DNA of 64,000 nt. Source: Oscillibacter sp. PC13. GTDB taxonomy: Bacteria > Bacillota > Clostridia > Oscillospirales > Oscillospiraceae. The notes beneath the pieces are model-generated. The model ran no database searches. It was given only the letters and a program-made list of their open reading frames with translations, and had not been told where the DNA came from. The DNA lies in assembly GCF_900115635.1 (NCBI RefSeq), contig NZ_FOXE01000005.1, positions 62,001 to 126,000 of the forward strand, given 5' to 3'. Each line of letters opens with the position of its first letter. The first letter of the stretch is position 1. This document shows positions 8,860-17,217 of this stretch, piece by piece. The translations under genes were made by a program, and so were the position numbers.

Positions 8860-8907
8860 ATCTGCTGACGTGTGGGGCCTGCCTGCGCGGCTTACTGGAC
8901 AGAGCGA

Positions 8908-10242
8908 TCAAAATTCCCCCAACAGTTCCTGTTGATGTCTGCGGTAGTACAACAGTCCTGCCAGATCTGCCAGAAACCAGCCGATGGGAATGGCGGCCCA
9001 AATGCCGCAAATGCCCACCGAACCGGCCAGGAGATAGGCCAGGGCGACCCGCGTACCCAGAGAGATGACCGTCAGTACCACGGACATAGCAGGACGCTTC
9101 ACAGCGCGGTAGAGGCCATACAGCAGGAACAGGCAGCCGATACCGCAGTAAAAGGTGCCCTCTATCCGCAGGTAGCGCACGCCCTCCATCAAAATTTCCG
9201 TTTCATGAGGCTGGACGAAGATGAGCATCAGCGGCTTTGCAAACAGCACAACCAGGGCGGAGATCACGATGCAAAACAGCATCGATATCTGTACGACCCG
9301 CTTCACACCAAGCCGAATGCGCTCGTGTTCTCCGGCTCCATAATTTTGAGAAACGAAGGTGGAGAACGCATTTCCAAAATCCTGAACCGGCATGTAGGCG
9401 AAGGAGTCGATTTTGACGGCGGCGGCAAAGGCTGCCATGATGACAGGCCCAAAGCTGTTTACCAGCCCCTGTACCATCAGAATGCCAAAGTTCATGACGG
9501 ACTGCTGTACGCAGGTCAACACGGAAAGGCTGCAGATTTCCCGCAGAATGTCCGGACTCCAGCGCAGATGCTCCCGGGATGGACGCAATTCCCCGCAGCG
9601 CACCAGCGTATACAGAAGAATTCCAAGGCCGGAGACATACTGGGAAATGACCGTGGCTGCCGCCGCTCCCGCAACTCCCCAGGAAAAGCGCAGAACAAAC
9701 AACAGATCCAGCACAATGTTCAACAGGGCAGAAACAGCAAGAAAGGCCAGCGGCGTGGCCGAATTTCCAAGTGCCCGCAGCAGGCAGGAAAAAAAGTTGT
9801 ACAGAAATGTGGCGGCCAAACCGGAAAAAATAATCCACAGATACCCACGCATGAGGGGATAAACCTCCTCAGGTACCCGCAAAAAGGACATAATGGGATC
9901 GATCCACAGGTAGACCGCCGTATTCAGCAGGACTGTCAGCAGCAGGATTAGCCCAAAGGCCTGGACGATACTGGCCCGCAGCCGTTCCCGGTTTCCCTGC
10001 CCTTGGTAGATGGCAAAAAGCGCACCAGCGCCCATGGACAGGCCCAGGAGAATCGAGGTCAGGAAGGTCATCAGCGTGTAGGAAGAGCCGACAGCTGCCA
10101 AGGCATCCCGCCCCAAAAACTGTCCCACAATCAGAGTGTCTGCAATGTTATAAAACTGCTGCAAAAGATTGCCTGCAATCATGGGGAGCGCGAACAAGAG
10201 AAGGGTTTTGGAGAGATTCCCTTTTGTTAAATCACGATACAT
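8908..10242 (-). CDS. MATE-family multidrug/cation efflux transporter
   Basis: 444-residue polytopic membrane protein with two homologous six-helix bundles, the multidrug and toxic compound extrusion fold. Recognisable MatE signatures: the N-terminal segment LTKGNLSKTLLLFALP, then NLLQQFYNIADTLIVGQFLG, and an SLLNIVLDLLFV-like segment near residue 170. It uses Na+ or H+ to export cationic drugs or metabolites; the substrate is unknown. ATG 10242 is preceded by an AGGTGTT site. Divergent from an Lrp/AsnC-family regulator (10374) across a region with two near-consensus promoters, so regulation by that protein is likely. Confidence 0.9.
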   Translation of the reverse strand: MYRDLTKGNLSKTLLLFALPMIAGNLLQQFYNIADTLIVGQFLGRDALAAVGSSYTLMTFLTSILLGLSMGAGALFAIYQGQGNRERLRASIVQAFGLILLLTVLLNTAVYLWIDPIMSFLRVPEEVYPLMRGYLWIIFSGLAATFLYNFFSCLLRALGNSATPLAFLAVSALLNIVLDLLFVLRFSWGVAGAAAATVISQYVSGLGILLYTLVRCGELRPSREHLRWSPDILREICSLSVLTCVQQSVMNFGILMVQGLVNSFGPVIMAAFAAAVKIDSFAYMPVQDFGNAFSTFVSQNYGAGEHERIRLGVKRVVQISMLFCIVISALVVLFAKPLMLIFVQPHETEILMEGVRYLRIEGTFYCGIGCLFLLYGLYRAVKRPAMSVVLTVISLGTRVALAYLLAGSVGICGIWAAIPIGWFLADLAGLLYYRRHQQELLGEF

Positions 10243-10281
10243 AACAACACCTGTAAATTTATTGATTTCGAAATTGATGAT

Positions 10282-10310
10282 ATATTAGCACAAATAGAAA
10301 CATAACGCAA
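10282..10310 (-). promoter_or_regulatory. Promoter of the first MATE gene
   Basis: Minus strand: TTGCGT (10310-10305), 17-bp spacer, TAATAT (10287-10282). It sits back to back with the Lrp-gene promoter, leaving about 15 bp between the -35 boxes. Confidence 0.7.
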
Positions 10311-10325
10311 TATAAAAGTTTCGAT

Positions 10326-10354
10326 TTGACTTATTGGGGTGGAGGTGTTATGCT
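10326..10354 (+). promoter_or_regulatory. Promoter of the Lrp/AsnC regulator gene
   Basis: TTGACT (10326-10331), 17-bp spacer, TATGCT (10349-10354), 20 bp before the start codon at 10374. Confidence 0.72.
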
Positions 10355-10373
10355 AAAAATGAGGTGATGGAGC

Positions 10374-10832
10374 ATGTATTTGAGTGGACTGGACGAGCTG
10401 GATCAAAAGATTCTGCAGCTTCTGATTGAGAACGCCCGATATTCCTATTCGGAGATCGGAGAACGGGTAGGCGTGTCTCGGGTAGCGGCAAAGGCGCATA
10501 TCAATTTACTGGAGGAGCGGGGAATCATTGAGAAGTACACTGCGGTGATCAATCCCCAGCAGCTTGGCGGTGCCGTTTCCTGCTACTTTGAAATTGAGAC
10601 CACACCCGAGACCTTTGCGGAGGTGACGGAGCAGCTGTACAACTGCCCTACCGTTACACAGATTTACCGGATGACGGGAAAGTGCCGGCTCCACGTGCAT
10701 GCAGTGGCGGCGGGACAGGCGGAGCTGGAGCAATTTATGGCGGAGACGATGGACAGGCTTCCCGGTGTCACATCGGTCAATACCAATGTCATCCTGTCCC
10801 GCATTAAGGACATCAAGGGCCTGCGGCTGTGA
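10374..10832 (+). CDS. Lrp/AsnC-family transcriptional regulator
   Basis: 152 residues: N-terminal helix-turn-helix (about 4-60; LDELDQKILQLLIENARYS, then SEIGERVGVSRVAAKAHINLLEERGIIEKYTAVIN) and a C-terminal RAM domain (about 68-145) that usually binds an amino acid and mediates octamer assembly. Start ATG 10374 follows GAGGTGATGG. Divergent from a MATE exporter, so it probably controls that pump in response to a small ligand, perhaps an amino acid. Single gene; the inverted repeat at 10834-10887 follows it. Confidence 0.92.
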   Translation: MYLSGLDELDQKILQLLIENARYSYSEIGERVGVSRVAAKAHINLLEERGIIEKYTAVINPQQLGGAVSCYFEIETTPETFAEVTEQLYNCPTVTQIYRMTGKCRLHVHAVAAGQAELEQFMAETMDRLPGVTSVNTNVILSRIKDIKGLRL

Positions 10833-10833
10833 G

Positions 10834-10888
10834 AAGGCGGGCAGTACAGGGGACTTTGAAAGACGGGGCCTTGTACTGCCTGCCTTGA
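10834..10888. repeat. Inverted repeat after the Lrp gene
   Basis: AGGCGGGCAGTACAGG ... CCTTGTACTGCCTGCCTT, about 16 paired bases with one bulge and an 18-nt loop. No T-run follows (GAAATTTC), so it is a weak terminator or an mRNA end structure. Confidence 0.5.
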
Positions 10889-10983
10889 AATTTCGGAAAG
10901 CAGGGCAGATGCGTACACGGAGAAGGACGCAAACAGGAAATGTTTGCTTTTTTCATTTTTGAACAACTTTTGCCAGGTTTTCC

Positions 10984-11012
10984 TTTACAAAAAATATATT
11001 CTCCATTATAAT
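10984..11012 (+). promoter_or_regulatory. Promoter of prfB
   Basis: TTTACA (10984-10989), 17-bp spacer, TATAAT (11007-11012), 40 bp before the prfB start. Confidence 0.78.
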
Positions 11013-11051
11013 ACTATAGCTACTGGAATTCGAAAGAAATGGAGTATTGCC

Positions 11052-12176
11052 ATGGCTTTGATCGAATATGATGTGTATAAGCAGAAACTCCGGGATTTGG
11101 AGCCGGAGCTGCAGAAGCTCTCCGCCGCGCTGGATATTGACAGCGCACGGGCGGAGACATCCCGTCTGGAGGATGAAACGGCGCAGGATGGCTTCTGGAA
11201 TGATCTGGAGCGCTCTCAAAAGGTGCAGCAGCGGCTCAAGCAGCTGCAGAACAAGGTGGGCCGCCAGGAGCGGCTGATCCGGGAGTGGGAGGATCTAAGC
11301 GCCCTTTGCGAGATGGGGCAGGAGGCCGATGATCCGGATTTACTGGCAGAGCTGAAGGACAGCTTCCGCGTTTTGGAGGAAAAAGTCGAGGAGTCCCGCA
11401 TGGCAACGTTGCTTTCCGGCGAATATGACGGCCATAACGCTATTTTGACCTTCCATGCCGGTGCCGGCGGAACCGAGGCACAGGATTGGACACAGATGCT
11501 TTACCGGATGTATACCCGCTGGGCAGAGCGCCACGATTTCACCTATCAGATCCTGGACTATGAAGATGGCGACGAGGCGGGGATCAAGTCGGCCTCCATC
11601 TCCATTCAGGGTGAAAACGCCTACGGCCTTCTGAAAAGTGAGAACGGCGTCCATCGTCTGGTGCGGGTTTCTCCCTTTGACGCCAATGCCCGGCGGCAGA
11701 CCTCCTTTGCCGCCTTGGAAGTTATGCCGGAAATTGAAGACGACGATCAGATTGAGATCCGGGACGAGGATATTGAGATGCAGGTTTACCGGGCCTCCGG
11801 CGCCGGCGGCCAGCATGTCAACAAGACCTCCTCTGCTGTGCGCCTCATTCACAAACCCACTGGGATTGTGGTGGCAAGCCAGCAGGAGCGCAGCCAGTTC
11901 CAGAACAAGGACAACTGCATGAAGATGCTGAAGTCCAAGCTGATGGAACTGAAGGCACAGCAGCACGCCGAGAAGATCTCAGACATCAAGGGCGTCCAAA
12001 TGAAGATTGAATGGGGCAGCCAGATTCGCTCCTATGTCTTTATGCCCTACCAGATGGTGAAGGACACCCGCACCTCCTATGAAACCGGAAACATCGACAA
12101 TGTGATGGACGGTGATTTGGACGGCTTTATCAACGCCTATCTGACGCAGCTGGCCACCGGCGAGCTGAAGAAGTAA
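11052..12176 (+). CDS. prfB: Peptide chain release factor 2
   Basis: 374-residue class I release factor reading UAA and UGA. The codon-recognition motif SPF (within RVSPFDANARRQTSF) identifies RF2 rather than RF1; the peptidyl-transferase motif GGQ lies in SGAGGQHVNKTSS near residue 250. Start is ATG 11052 (AAATGGAG upstream, conserved N-terminal MALIEYDVYKQKL); an earlier in-frame start would extend across the promoter. The reading frame is continuous: there is no in-frame TGA or CTTTGA slippery site near codon 25, so the programmed +1 frameshift that autoregulates prfB in many bacteria is absent here. Confidence 0.96.
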   Translation: MALIEYDVYKQKLRDLEPELQKLSAALDIDSARAETSRLEDETAQDGFWNDLERSQKVQQRLKQLQNKVGRQERLIREWEDLSALCEMGQEADDPDLLAELKDSFRVLEEKVEESRMATLLSGEYDGHNAILTFHAGAGGTEAQDWTQMLYRMYTRWAERHDFTYQILDYEDGDEAGIKSASISIQGENAYGLLKSENGVHRLVRVSPFDANARRQTSFAALEVMPEIEDDDQIEIRDEDIEMQVYRASGAGGQHVNKTSSAVRLIHKPTGIVVASQQERSQFQNKDNCMKMLKSKLMELKAQQHAEKISDIKGVQMKIEWGSQIRSYVFMPYQMVKDTRTSYETGNIDNVMDGDLDGFINAYLTQLATGELKK

Positions 12177-12198
12177 ACAGCAGGACAACAGATGCCCT

Positions 12199-12233
12199 AA
12201 AAAAGGCGTGGCTTTGGGCCACGTCCTTTTTCT
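12199..12233 (+). terminator. Terminator of prfB
   Basis: AAAAAGGCGTGGC, loop, GCCACGTCC then TTTTTCT. Rho-independent form, 22 bp after the prfB stop. Confidence 0.8.
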
Positions 12234-12251
12234 GCAAAAGAAAGGAGTTCT

Positions 12252-13655
12252 ATGGAAAACAAAACCCCAGCCGCGGGTGCGGCGCATCAGGAAAACAAAA
12301 TGGGTGTGCTGCCCGTCGGCAGGCTGTTGGCTGGTATGGCAATCCCAATGATGATCTCTATGCTGGTCCAGGCCTTGTACAATGTGGTGGACAGCATCTT
12401 CGTGGCACAGATCAGCCAGGATGCACTGAATGCCGTCTCCCTGGCATTCCCCCTGCAGAACCTGATGATTGCCGTGGGCGGCGGAACGGCGCTGGGCATC
12501 AATGCCCTTCTGTCCCGATCCCTTGGGGAAAAACACCAGGATATGGCGGACAAGGCTGCGAATACGGGAATTTTTCTCTCCCTGTGCAGTGCGGTGGTGT
12601 TTGCACTCATTGGACTGTTCCTCTCCCGCCCGTTTTTCCTGGCACAGATTCAAAATCCGGCGGTGGTGGAATACGGCACGTCCTATGGCCGGATTTGCCT
12701 TGGTTTTTCCGTCGGCTTGTTCTGCCAGTTTTGCTTTGAGCGGTTGCTTCAATCTACGGGCCGCACCACGCTGTCCATGTGTACACAGCTGACTGGAGCC
12801 TTGATTAATATTGTGCTGGACCCCATTTTGATTTTTGGCCTGTTTGGCGCACCCCGGCTGGAGGTGGCTGGCGCGGCCATCGCTACAGTGGCTGGCCAGA
12901 TCATTGCCGCTTGCGTGGCGGTGGTCATGAATTTGCGGTGTAATCCGGATATTCATCTGCGGCTGCGGGAGATCCGCTGGAACCGCCAAGTAGCAGGAGA
13001 GATTTACCGGATTGGCCTGCCCTCCATTGTGATGCAGTCTATCAGTTCCATTATGACCTTTGGAATGAACCGGATTCTCGTCTCCTTTACAGAGGCTGCC
13101 ACCGCCGTGTTCGGCGCCTATTTCAAGCTTCAGAGCTTTATTTTCATGCCGGTGTTTGGCCTGAATAACGGCATGGTACCCATTGTTGCGTATAACTATG
13201 GGGCGGCCAGAATGGACCGGGTGCGAAAAACTGTAAAGCTGACGATATTTACGGCCGTCAGTATTATGTTGGCTGGATTTACCATCTTCCAACTGTTTCC
13301 GGATGTTCTGCTAAGCTTTTTCAATGCGTCGGAGGAGATGTTCTCCATTGGCATTGTGGCGCTTCGAATCATTTGCGTCAGCTTTCCGCTGGCGGGCTTC
13401 TGCATCATTGCCATGTCTGTGTGCCAGGCCATCGGCAATCCCCTTTACAGCTTGATCGTCTCTGTTTGCCGCCAGTTGCTGGTACTGCTGCCGGTGGCGT
13501 GGCTGCTGGCCCAAACAGGCCGGCTGGAACTGGTTTGGCTGGCCTTTTTGGTGGCCGAGGTGATCTCACTGACGCTCAGTGCCATTTTTTTGCGGCGGAC
13601 CATGCGGAGCGCAGAGGCTCGAATCGGCGGTGCAGACGCCGGAACGGCATCTTAA
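12252..13655 (+). CDS. MATE-family efflux transporter (second)
   Basis: 467-residue MATE protein with twelve predicted membrane helices in two repeats; the typical first-repeat signature VQALYNVVDSIFVAQI is at about residues 40-55, followed by the glycine-rich GGGTALGINALLSRSLGE segment. This form is closer to the NorM/DinF-like branch with a polar N-terminal extension (first ~20 residues). Start ATG 12252 follows AAAGGAG. It is not closely similar to the first MATE pump at 8908. Ends before a strong bidirectional terminator. Substrate unknown. Confidence 0.9.
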   Translation: MENKTPAAGAAHQENKMGVLPVGRLLAGMAIPMMISMLVQALYNVVDSIFVAQISQDALNAVSLAFPLQNLMIAVGGGTALGINALLSRSLGEKHQDMADKAANTGIFLSLCSAVVFALIGLFLSRPFFLAQIQNPAVVEYGTSYGRICLGFSVGLFCQFCFERLLQSTGRTTLSMCTQLTGALINIVLDPILIFGLFGAPRLEVAGAAIATVAGQIIAACVAVVMNLRCNPDIHLRLREIRWNRQVAGEIYRIGLPSIVMQSISSIMTFGMNRILVSFTEAATAVFGAYFKLQSFIFMPVFGLNNGMVPIVAYNYGAARMDRVRKTVKLTIFTAVSIMLAGFTIFQLFPDVLLSFFNASEEMFSIGIVALRIICVSFPLAGFCIIAMSVCQAIGNPLYSLIVSVCRQLLVLLPVAWLLAQTGRLELVWLAFLVAEVISLTLSAIFLRRTMRSAEARIGGADAGTAS

Positions 13656-13701
13656 ACCGGCGTTTTGCGGCGTGCCGTGTGAATGGAAACCTGACTGGAC
13701 T

Positions 13702-13757
13702 GAACACAAAAATAACGGCGGAATGGGCATCCCATTCCGTCGTTATTTTTGTGTTCA
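13702..13757. terminator. Bidirectional terminator between MATE gene and M23 gene
   Basis: GAACACAAAAATAACG-CGGAATGGG / CCCATTCCG-CGTTATTTTTGTGTTC, more than 20 paired bases, T-rich on both strands; convergent genes on either side. Confidence 0.92.
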
Positions 13758-13758
13758 A

Positions 13759-14460
13759 TTATTTGTTTAAAAAGTCATCGGGGTTCACGGCATCGCCATC
13801 CTTGGTGACCGAAAAATGCAGATGAGGCCCTTGGGCAGATTCTGCAGAAGCTGTGGTACCCACCGCACCGATAACCTGTCCGGCAGAGACGGATTCTCCC
13901 TCACTGACAGTGGGCTTGGACTGCAGGTTGGCGTAAGTGGTCTGATAGCCGTCCTGGTGCTCCAATACTACAGTGGTCCCCATCAGTGTGTCATCAGAGA
14001 TGGAGAGCACTGTGCCCGCACAGGCTGCGGTCACTGCGGTGCCCTGCTGGGCGGCAATGTCCACACCGTCGTGTGTCCGCCAGTCTTCCAATGTTTCATT
14101 GTACACCAGCTCGTCCACAGAAAAGGCGGCTACTACAGTTCCCTGCAGGGGAGAGACAACCAATTGCGGTGCCTCCGCTATCACTGGTGTGTCGTCTATG
14201 GGAACCTTTTCCACAGGCATGGAGACATCAGGGACATCCGTTTCCATTGCTTCCGGGGAGACGGTCTCTACGGATGGGGACTCGTCAATGATGTCTGGAG
14301 CTGGCGCTGAGGTTTCCGCCTGGGGCGGATCTTCCGTTTCTGCTGCTCCACTGCGCTCAAACAGCAGAAAATATCCGCCGATGCCTACAGCCATGACGCA
14401 CAAGGCCAGAACTGTATAAAACCCTGCACCGCCCAAAACCGACTTGAATTTGTTTGCCAT
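13759..14460 (-). CDS. M23-family peptidase, SpoIIQ-like
   Basis: 233 residues: short cytosolic start, one transmembrane helix (about 13-33), an acidic Pro/Ser-rich linker (about 38-100), then a LytM/M23 domain (about 102-230). The zinc site is complete: H130-x3-D134 (HDGVD) and H213-x-H215 (GPHLHF). This architecture matches SpoIIQ, the forespore membrane protein that joins SpoIIIAH across the engulfment septum, in which clostridial versions keep the metal site. It could instead be a general cell-wall endopeptidase. Monocistronic; ATG 14460 is preceded by GGGAGGTATCTATAC. Membrane and peptidase assignments are firm; the sporulation role is inferred. Confidence 0.82.
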   Translation of the reverse strand: MANKFKSVLGGAGFYTVLALCVMAVGIGGYFLLFERSGAAETEDPPQAETSAPAPDIIDESPSVETVSPEAMETDVPDVSMPVEKVPIDDTPVIAEAPQLVVSPLQGTVVAAFSVDELVYNETLEDWRTHDGVDIAAQQGTAVTAACAGTVLSISDDTLMGTTVVLEHQDGYQTTYANLQSKPTVSEGESVSAGQVIGAVGTTASAESAQGPHLHFSVTKDGDAVNPDDFLNK

Positions 14461-14596
14461 GTATAGATACCTCCCTCAATTTTGAACCTACGGGAAGTAT
14501 GGGCATATTTTCCTGGAGTTATACAAAAACGGCAGAAAATCAGGACGGCCGCACAAAAGTGATATTCCAAAAGGCAGCATCGCCCTGCTGTAAAAA

Positions 14597-14636
14597 TCAA
14601 AAGGCCTGTCTCTGCCATTAGGGACGGGCCTTTCTT
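14597..14636 (-). terminator. Terminator of the GntR gene
   Basis: Minus strand: AAAGGCCCGTC ... GACAGGCCTTTTGATTTTT; stem of about 11 bp with one mismatch and a T-rich tail, about 45 bp after the GntR stop. Confidence 0.72.
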
Positions 14637-14681
14637 TCGTTAAGTGGGCTGAAATGGACGGAGGCGCCCTGGCCGTGGAAT

Positions 14682-15407
14682 CTACATGTCGCAGTCAATC
14701 ATTTCATCGTAAAGCTGTTTGCACAGGGGAAAATCTTTTTTCCGCATGGCATCCAAAATTGCACGGTGCCGAAAATCTCCTTCCAAAAGGGAATAGCCTT
14801 GGCGTTCCCATGCGGCAATTCCTCGTTTGAGCGTGACCTTTACGTATTTTTCAATGGCATTCCGGGCCACCATGAAGCAATACGTATACAGCGTATTGTG
14901 GGACATAATACAAATTTGCTCATGAAATTTCACATCGTAACTGAGCAGAGTATCCAGCTGCTCCGTACTGACAGGAGGGGTCAGAGACAATTTGTAATTT
15001 TCGCTTTCACGGCACAATTGTTCCAGGACCTCATACTCCTCGGGCTCGGCACGGAGAATCGCCAGCCTTGCACATTCCACCTCTATTAGTTTTCTGAAAT
15101 CACAGACATCATCCATGAGTTTTGGCTCGCTGTAAAGATCCTGCACCGCGTTAATAAACTCGGAAAATTCAAATTTCTTAACGTAAGTACCATCTCCTAC
15201 GCGGGTTTCGACCAATCCAAGTGCATTTAAACGCTGCAGCGCCATACGCACAGTGAGCCGATTTACTCCGTACATAGAGGCCAGCTCTGTTTCAGACGGC
15301 AGTTTATCATCGGCTTTCCACCGATTTGCAATAATATTTTCGCGCAAATTCTGGTAAACCTGCTCGCCGGCAGTAATCTTTTCAACTTTTATAATTTGAG
15401 CAGACAC
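14682..15407 (-). CDS. GntR-family regulator with FCD (FadR C-terminal) domain
   Basis: 241 residues. Winged helix-turn-helix about 8-75 (KLPSETELASMYGVNRLTVR and a GDGTYV wing), then an all-helical FCD ligand-binding domain (about 90-240) that usually carries a metal held by Asp and His residues. Start set at GTG 15407 because GAGGGTG precedes it by 5 nt; an upstream ATG at 15482 has no ribosome binding site. Divergent from the seven-gene acid catabolic operon starting at 15862, so it is very probably that operon's repressor, with the imported acid or its dehydration product as inducer. Confidence 0.9.
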   Translation of the reverse strand: MSAQIIKVEKITAGEQVYQNLRENIIANRWKADDKLPSETELASMYGVNRLTVRMALQRLNALGLVETRVGDGTYVKKFEFSEFINAVQDLYSEPKLMDDVCDFRKLIEVECARLAILRAEPEEYEVLEQLCRESENYKLSLTPPVSTEQLDTLLSYDVKFHEQICIMSHNTLYTYCFMVARNAIEKYVKVTLKRGIAAWERQGYSLLEGDFRHRAILDAMRKKDFPLCKQLYDEMIDCDM

Positions 15408-15861
15408 AATTTCACCCTCTTGTAAATTTAGAATTACGGTATGCGAAAAACCAATAAACATGCAGAGGCGTTTACCGGGCAATGAACATCCCCCGTCCCT
15501 TCCTACATCTTAAATCAGACGTAAAAGGGCAATTGTCTGCACGATTAAATAAATATACGCAGAATAACAAATAAAAATCGAGCGGATACTTTTTTGAAAA
15601 TAAGGTCAACAAACAAACAGATAACACCCATTCTATATATTTTTTTATATTAACATATTGTGAAGAAAAAAGATGCACAATAATTTTTAAAAATATTTTG
15701 TTTTTTATACAAAATGATAAAAAGATGTTATTTTTTTATTGACATAGATGGAAAGGTGTGCAACAATTCGATTATAAATCAGGCGAACAGATGAACAGGC
15801 CAACTTTTTGACGGTGACTCTTCTGAAATGGAATTTATATCATGTTGTGGGGAGGGGTTCT
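15408..15861. promoter_or_regulatory. AT-rich control region between GntR gene and acid catabolic operon
   Basis: 454 bp, much more AT-rich than its surroundings, no gene. It contains an operon promoter (TTGACA 15739-15744, 17 bp, AACAAT 15762-15767) and two inverted repeats just upstream: TATTGTG-N13-CACAATA (15656-15682) and ATTTTGT-N7-ACAAAAT (15695-15715). The second contains a TATACAA half-site like those bound by many FCD-type GntR regulators. A related TTGTATAC site lies inside the operon near 17149. Confidence 0.6.
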
Positions 15862-17061
15862 GTGAAAATTACAAGCGTAGACCTTATCAAGGCATTTAAA
15901 ACGCCGTCTGTGGCAGCAGAGGTTGCGGTTGGCAATGTGCCGTGGCACCCTGTGTTTGTCCGCATCAACACAGACGAAGGAATCAGCGGCTATGGTGAAA
16001 TCGGAGTTGCATATGGCAACGCGCAGCACGCCGGCTTTGGCATGGGCGTGGATTTTGCAAAATGCATCATTGGTCTCAATCCGCTGAACAGCGAGGAAAT
16101 CTGGAACCGTTTGCATCGGCTTACCTTTTGGGGCATGGGCAACGGCGGTGTCATCATGGCTGGTATTTCCGGCATTGACATTGCACTCTGGGATATCAAG
16201 GGAAAGGCGCTGAATGCACCTGTTTATCAGCTGATGGGCGGCAAGACCAACAGTAAATTGCGAGCCTACGCAAGCCAGCTTCAGTTTGACTGGGGAAAGG
16301 TCAGCCACTCCCTTGCCCGGCCGGAGGAATATGCAGAGGCTATGCGCAAAGCGATGGCAGATGGGTTTGACTGCGTTAAGGTCGATCCGATTGGTTTTGA
16401 CCAAAATGGTGTCTGGATGGGACGGAGCAGCCGCGGAATTCTGCAGCGCGATCAGATGCAGCTGGCAATTGACCGTGTGGCGGCTATGCGGGAAGCTGGG
16501 CCGGATGTTGATATTATTATTGAGCTTCACGCGCTGACGGATGCGACGACATCTGTTCAGCTGGGGCGGGAACTTCAAAAATTAAACTGCTTCTATTATG
16601 AGGAACCCACGCAGCCCATGAACCCCAATCTGTTCCGCGAAATCAGCAGCAAAATCGAGATTCCCGTTGCAACCGGTGAACGCGTTTATACCCGCTGGGG
16701 ATACCGGCAATTCTTTGAGGATCATTCCATTGGAATTATCCAGCCGGATCTGTGCAACACCGGCGGCCTCACAGAGGGAAAGAAAATCTGCGATATGGCC
16801 CATGTCTATGACATCGGCGTGCAAGTGCATTGCTGCGGCGGCCCCATATCCGCTGCGGCGGCGCTCCAGCTTGAAGCGGTTATTCCGAACTTTGTTATTC
16901 ATGAACTGCATGCGTCCGCTTTGATTGAAGACAACATTCAACTTTGCAAATATGATTATGTCGCAAAGGACGGCTATTTTGAGGTTCCGGACAGGCCCGG
17001 CATCGGACAGGAGCTGACAGAGGAGGCCATCGCCAATTCCGAGGTTGTAACGGTCAAGTAA
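15862..17061 (+). CDS. Enolase-superfamily sugar-acid dehydratase, galactonate-dehydratase-like
   Basis: 399-residue member of the mandelate racemase branch of the enolase superfamily. N-terminal capping domain (about 1-125), then a TIM barrel. Metal ligands visible: Glu in IIIELHAL, Glu in YYEEPTQP and Glu in ATGERVYTRW. Acid/base residues: the Lys of CVKVDP, the His of ELH, the Asp in IIQPDLCNTGG and the His in VQVHCCGGPIS. The GER...QPDL...GG.TE pattern is that of D-galactonate dehydratases (DgoD), except that the first metal ligand is Glu instead of Asp. Predicted reaction: dehydration of an aldonate to a 2-keto-3-deoxy acid. GTG 15862 follows GGGGAGGGG. First gene of the operon. Confidence 0.85.
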   Translation: MKITSVDLIKAFKTPSVAAEVAVGNVPWHPVFVRINTDEGISGYGEIGVAYGNAQHAGFGMGVDFAKCIIGLNPLNSEEIWNRLHRLTFWGMGNGGVIMAGISGIDIALWDIKGKALNAPVYQLMGGKTNSKLRAYASQLQFDWGKVSHSLARPEEYAEAMRKAMADGFDCVKVDPIGFDQNGVWMGRSSRGILQRDQMQLAIDRVAAMREAGPDVDIIIELHALTDATTSVQLGRELQKLNCFYYEEPTQPMNPNLFREISSKIEIPVATGERVYTRWGYRQFFEDHSIGIIQPDLCNTGGLTEGKKICDMAHVYDIGVQVHCCGGPISAAAALQLEAVIPNFVIHELHASALIEDNIQLCKYDYVAKDGYFEVPDRPGIGQELTEEAIANSEVVTVK

Positions 17062-17217
17062 AAGTCCCGGCCCAAGGGGCGCGGCTCCATAAGGATCAGG
17101 GAAAAACACCATGTTTTTTCACTGTAGATACAAATCTTCTTTGATTCACTTGTATACCTGAAATTCAAAATTTATAAAGGAGGGGCTCCGCGCTTTTGAA
17201 AAAGGGCGGGAGCAAAT

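Larger units (their letters stand above)
8364..8907. other. Non-coding hairpin-rich region between tRNA-Gly and a MATE gene
   Basis: 544 bp without a credible gene: none of the open frames has a ribosome binding site or recognisable protein features. It carries four perfect or near-perfect inverted repeats: 8416-8436 (9-bp stem, loop TTT), 8444-8459 (CACCGC...GCGGTG), 8670-8715 (46-nt palindrome with 17-bp arms plus an inner TCCG/CGGA), and 8825-8859 (15-bp arms, loop TGCAT). A weaker one spans about 8777-8818. None of the large ones is followed by a proper T-run. The stretch could be a mosaic interspersed repeat, a structured RNA, or the scar of an element that used the tRNA end. Confidence 0.6.

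Noticed and set aside
8382..8868. Possible small proteins in the region after tRNA-Gly
   Set aside because: Low-complexity Arg/Pro/Ser-rich products, no ribosome binding sites, and the frames run through perfect hairpins.
8250..8907. Integrated mobile element at the tRNA
   Set aside because: No integrase, transposase or duplicated tRNA 3' end was seen; kept only as a possible scar.
11052..11160. Programmed frameshift in prfB
   Set aside because: The frame is open throughout; no CTTTGA-type slippery stop is present near codon 25.
11979..13292. A 437-codon open frame on the minus strand across prfB end and the second MATE gene
   Set aside because: Composition is that of antisense to a membrane protein; no start signal and no recognisable domain.
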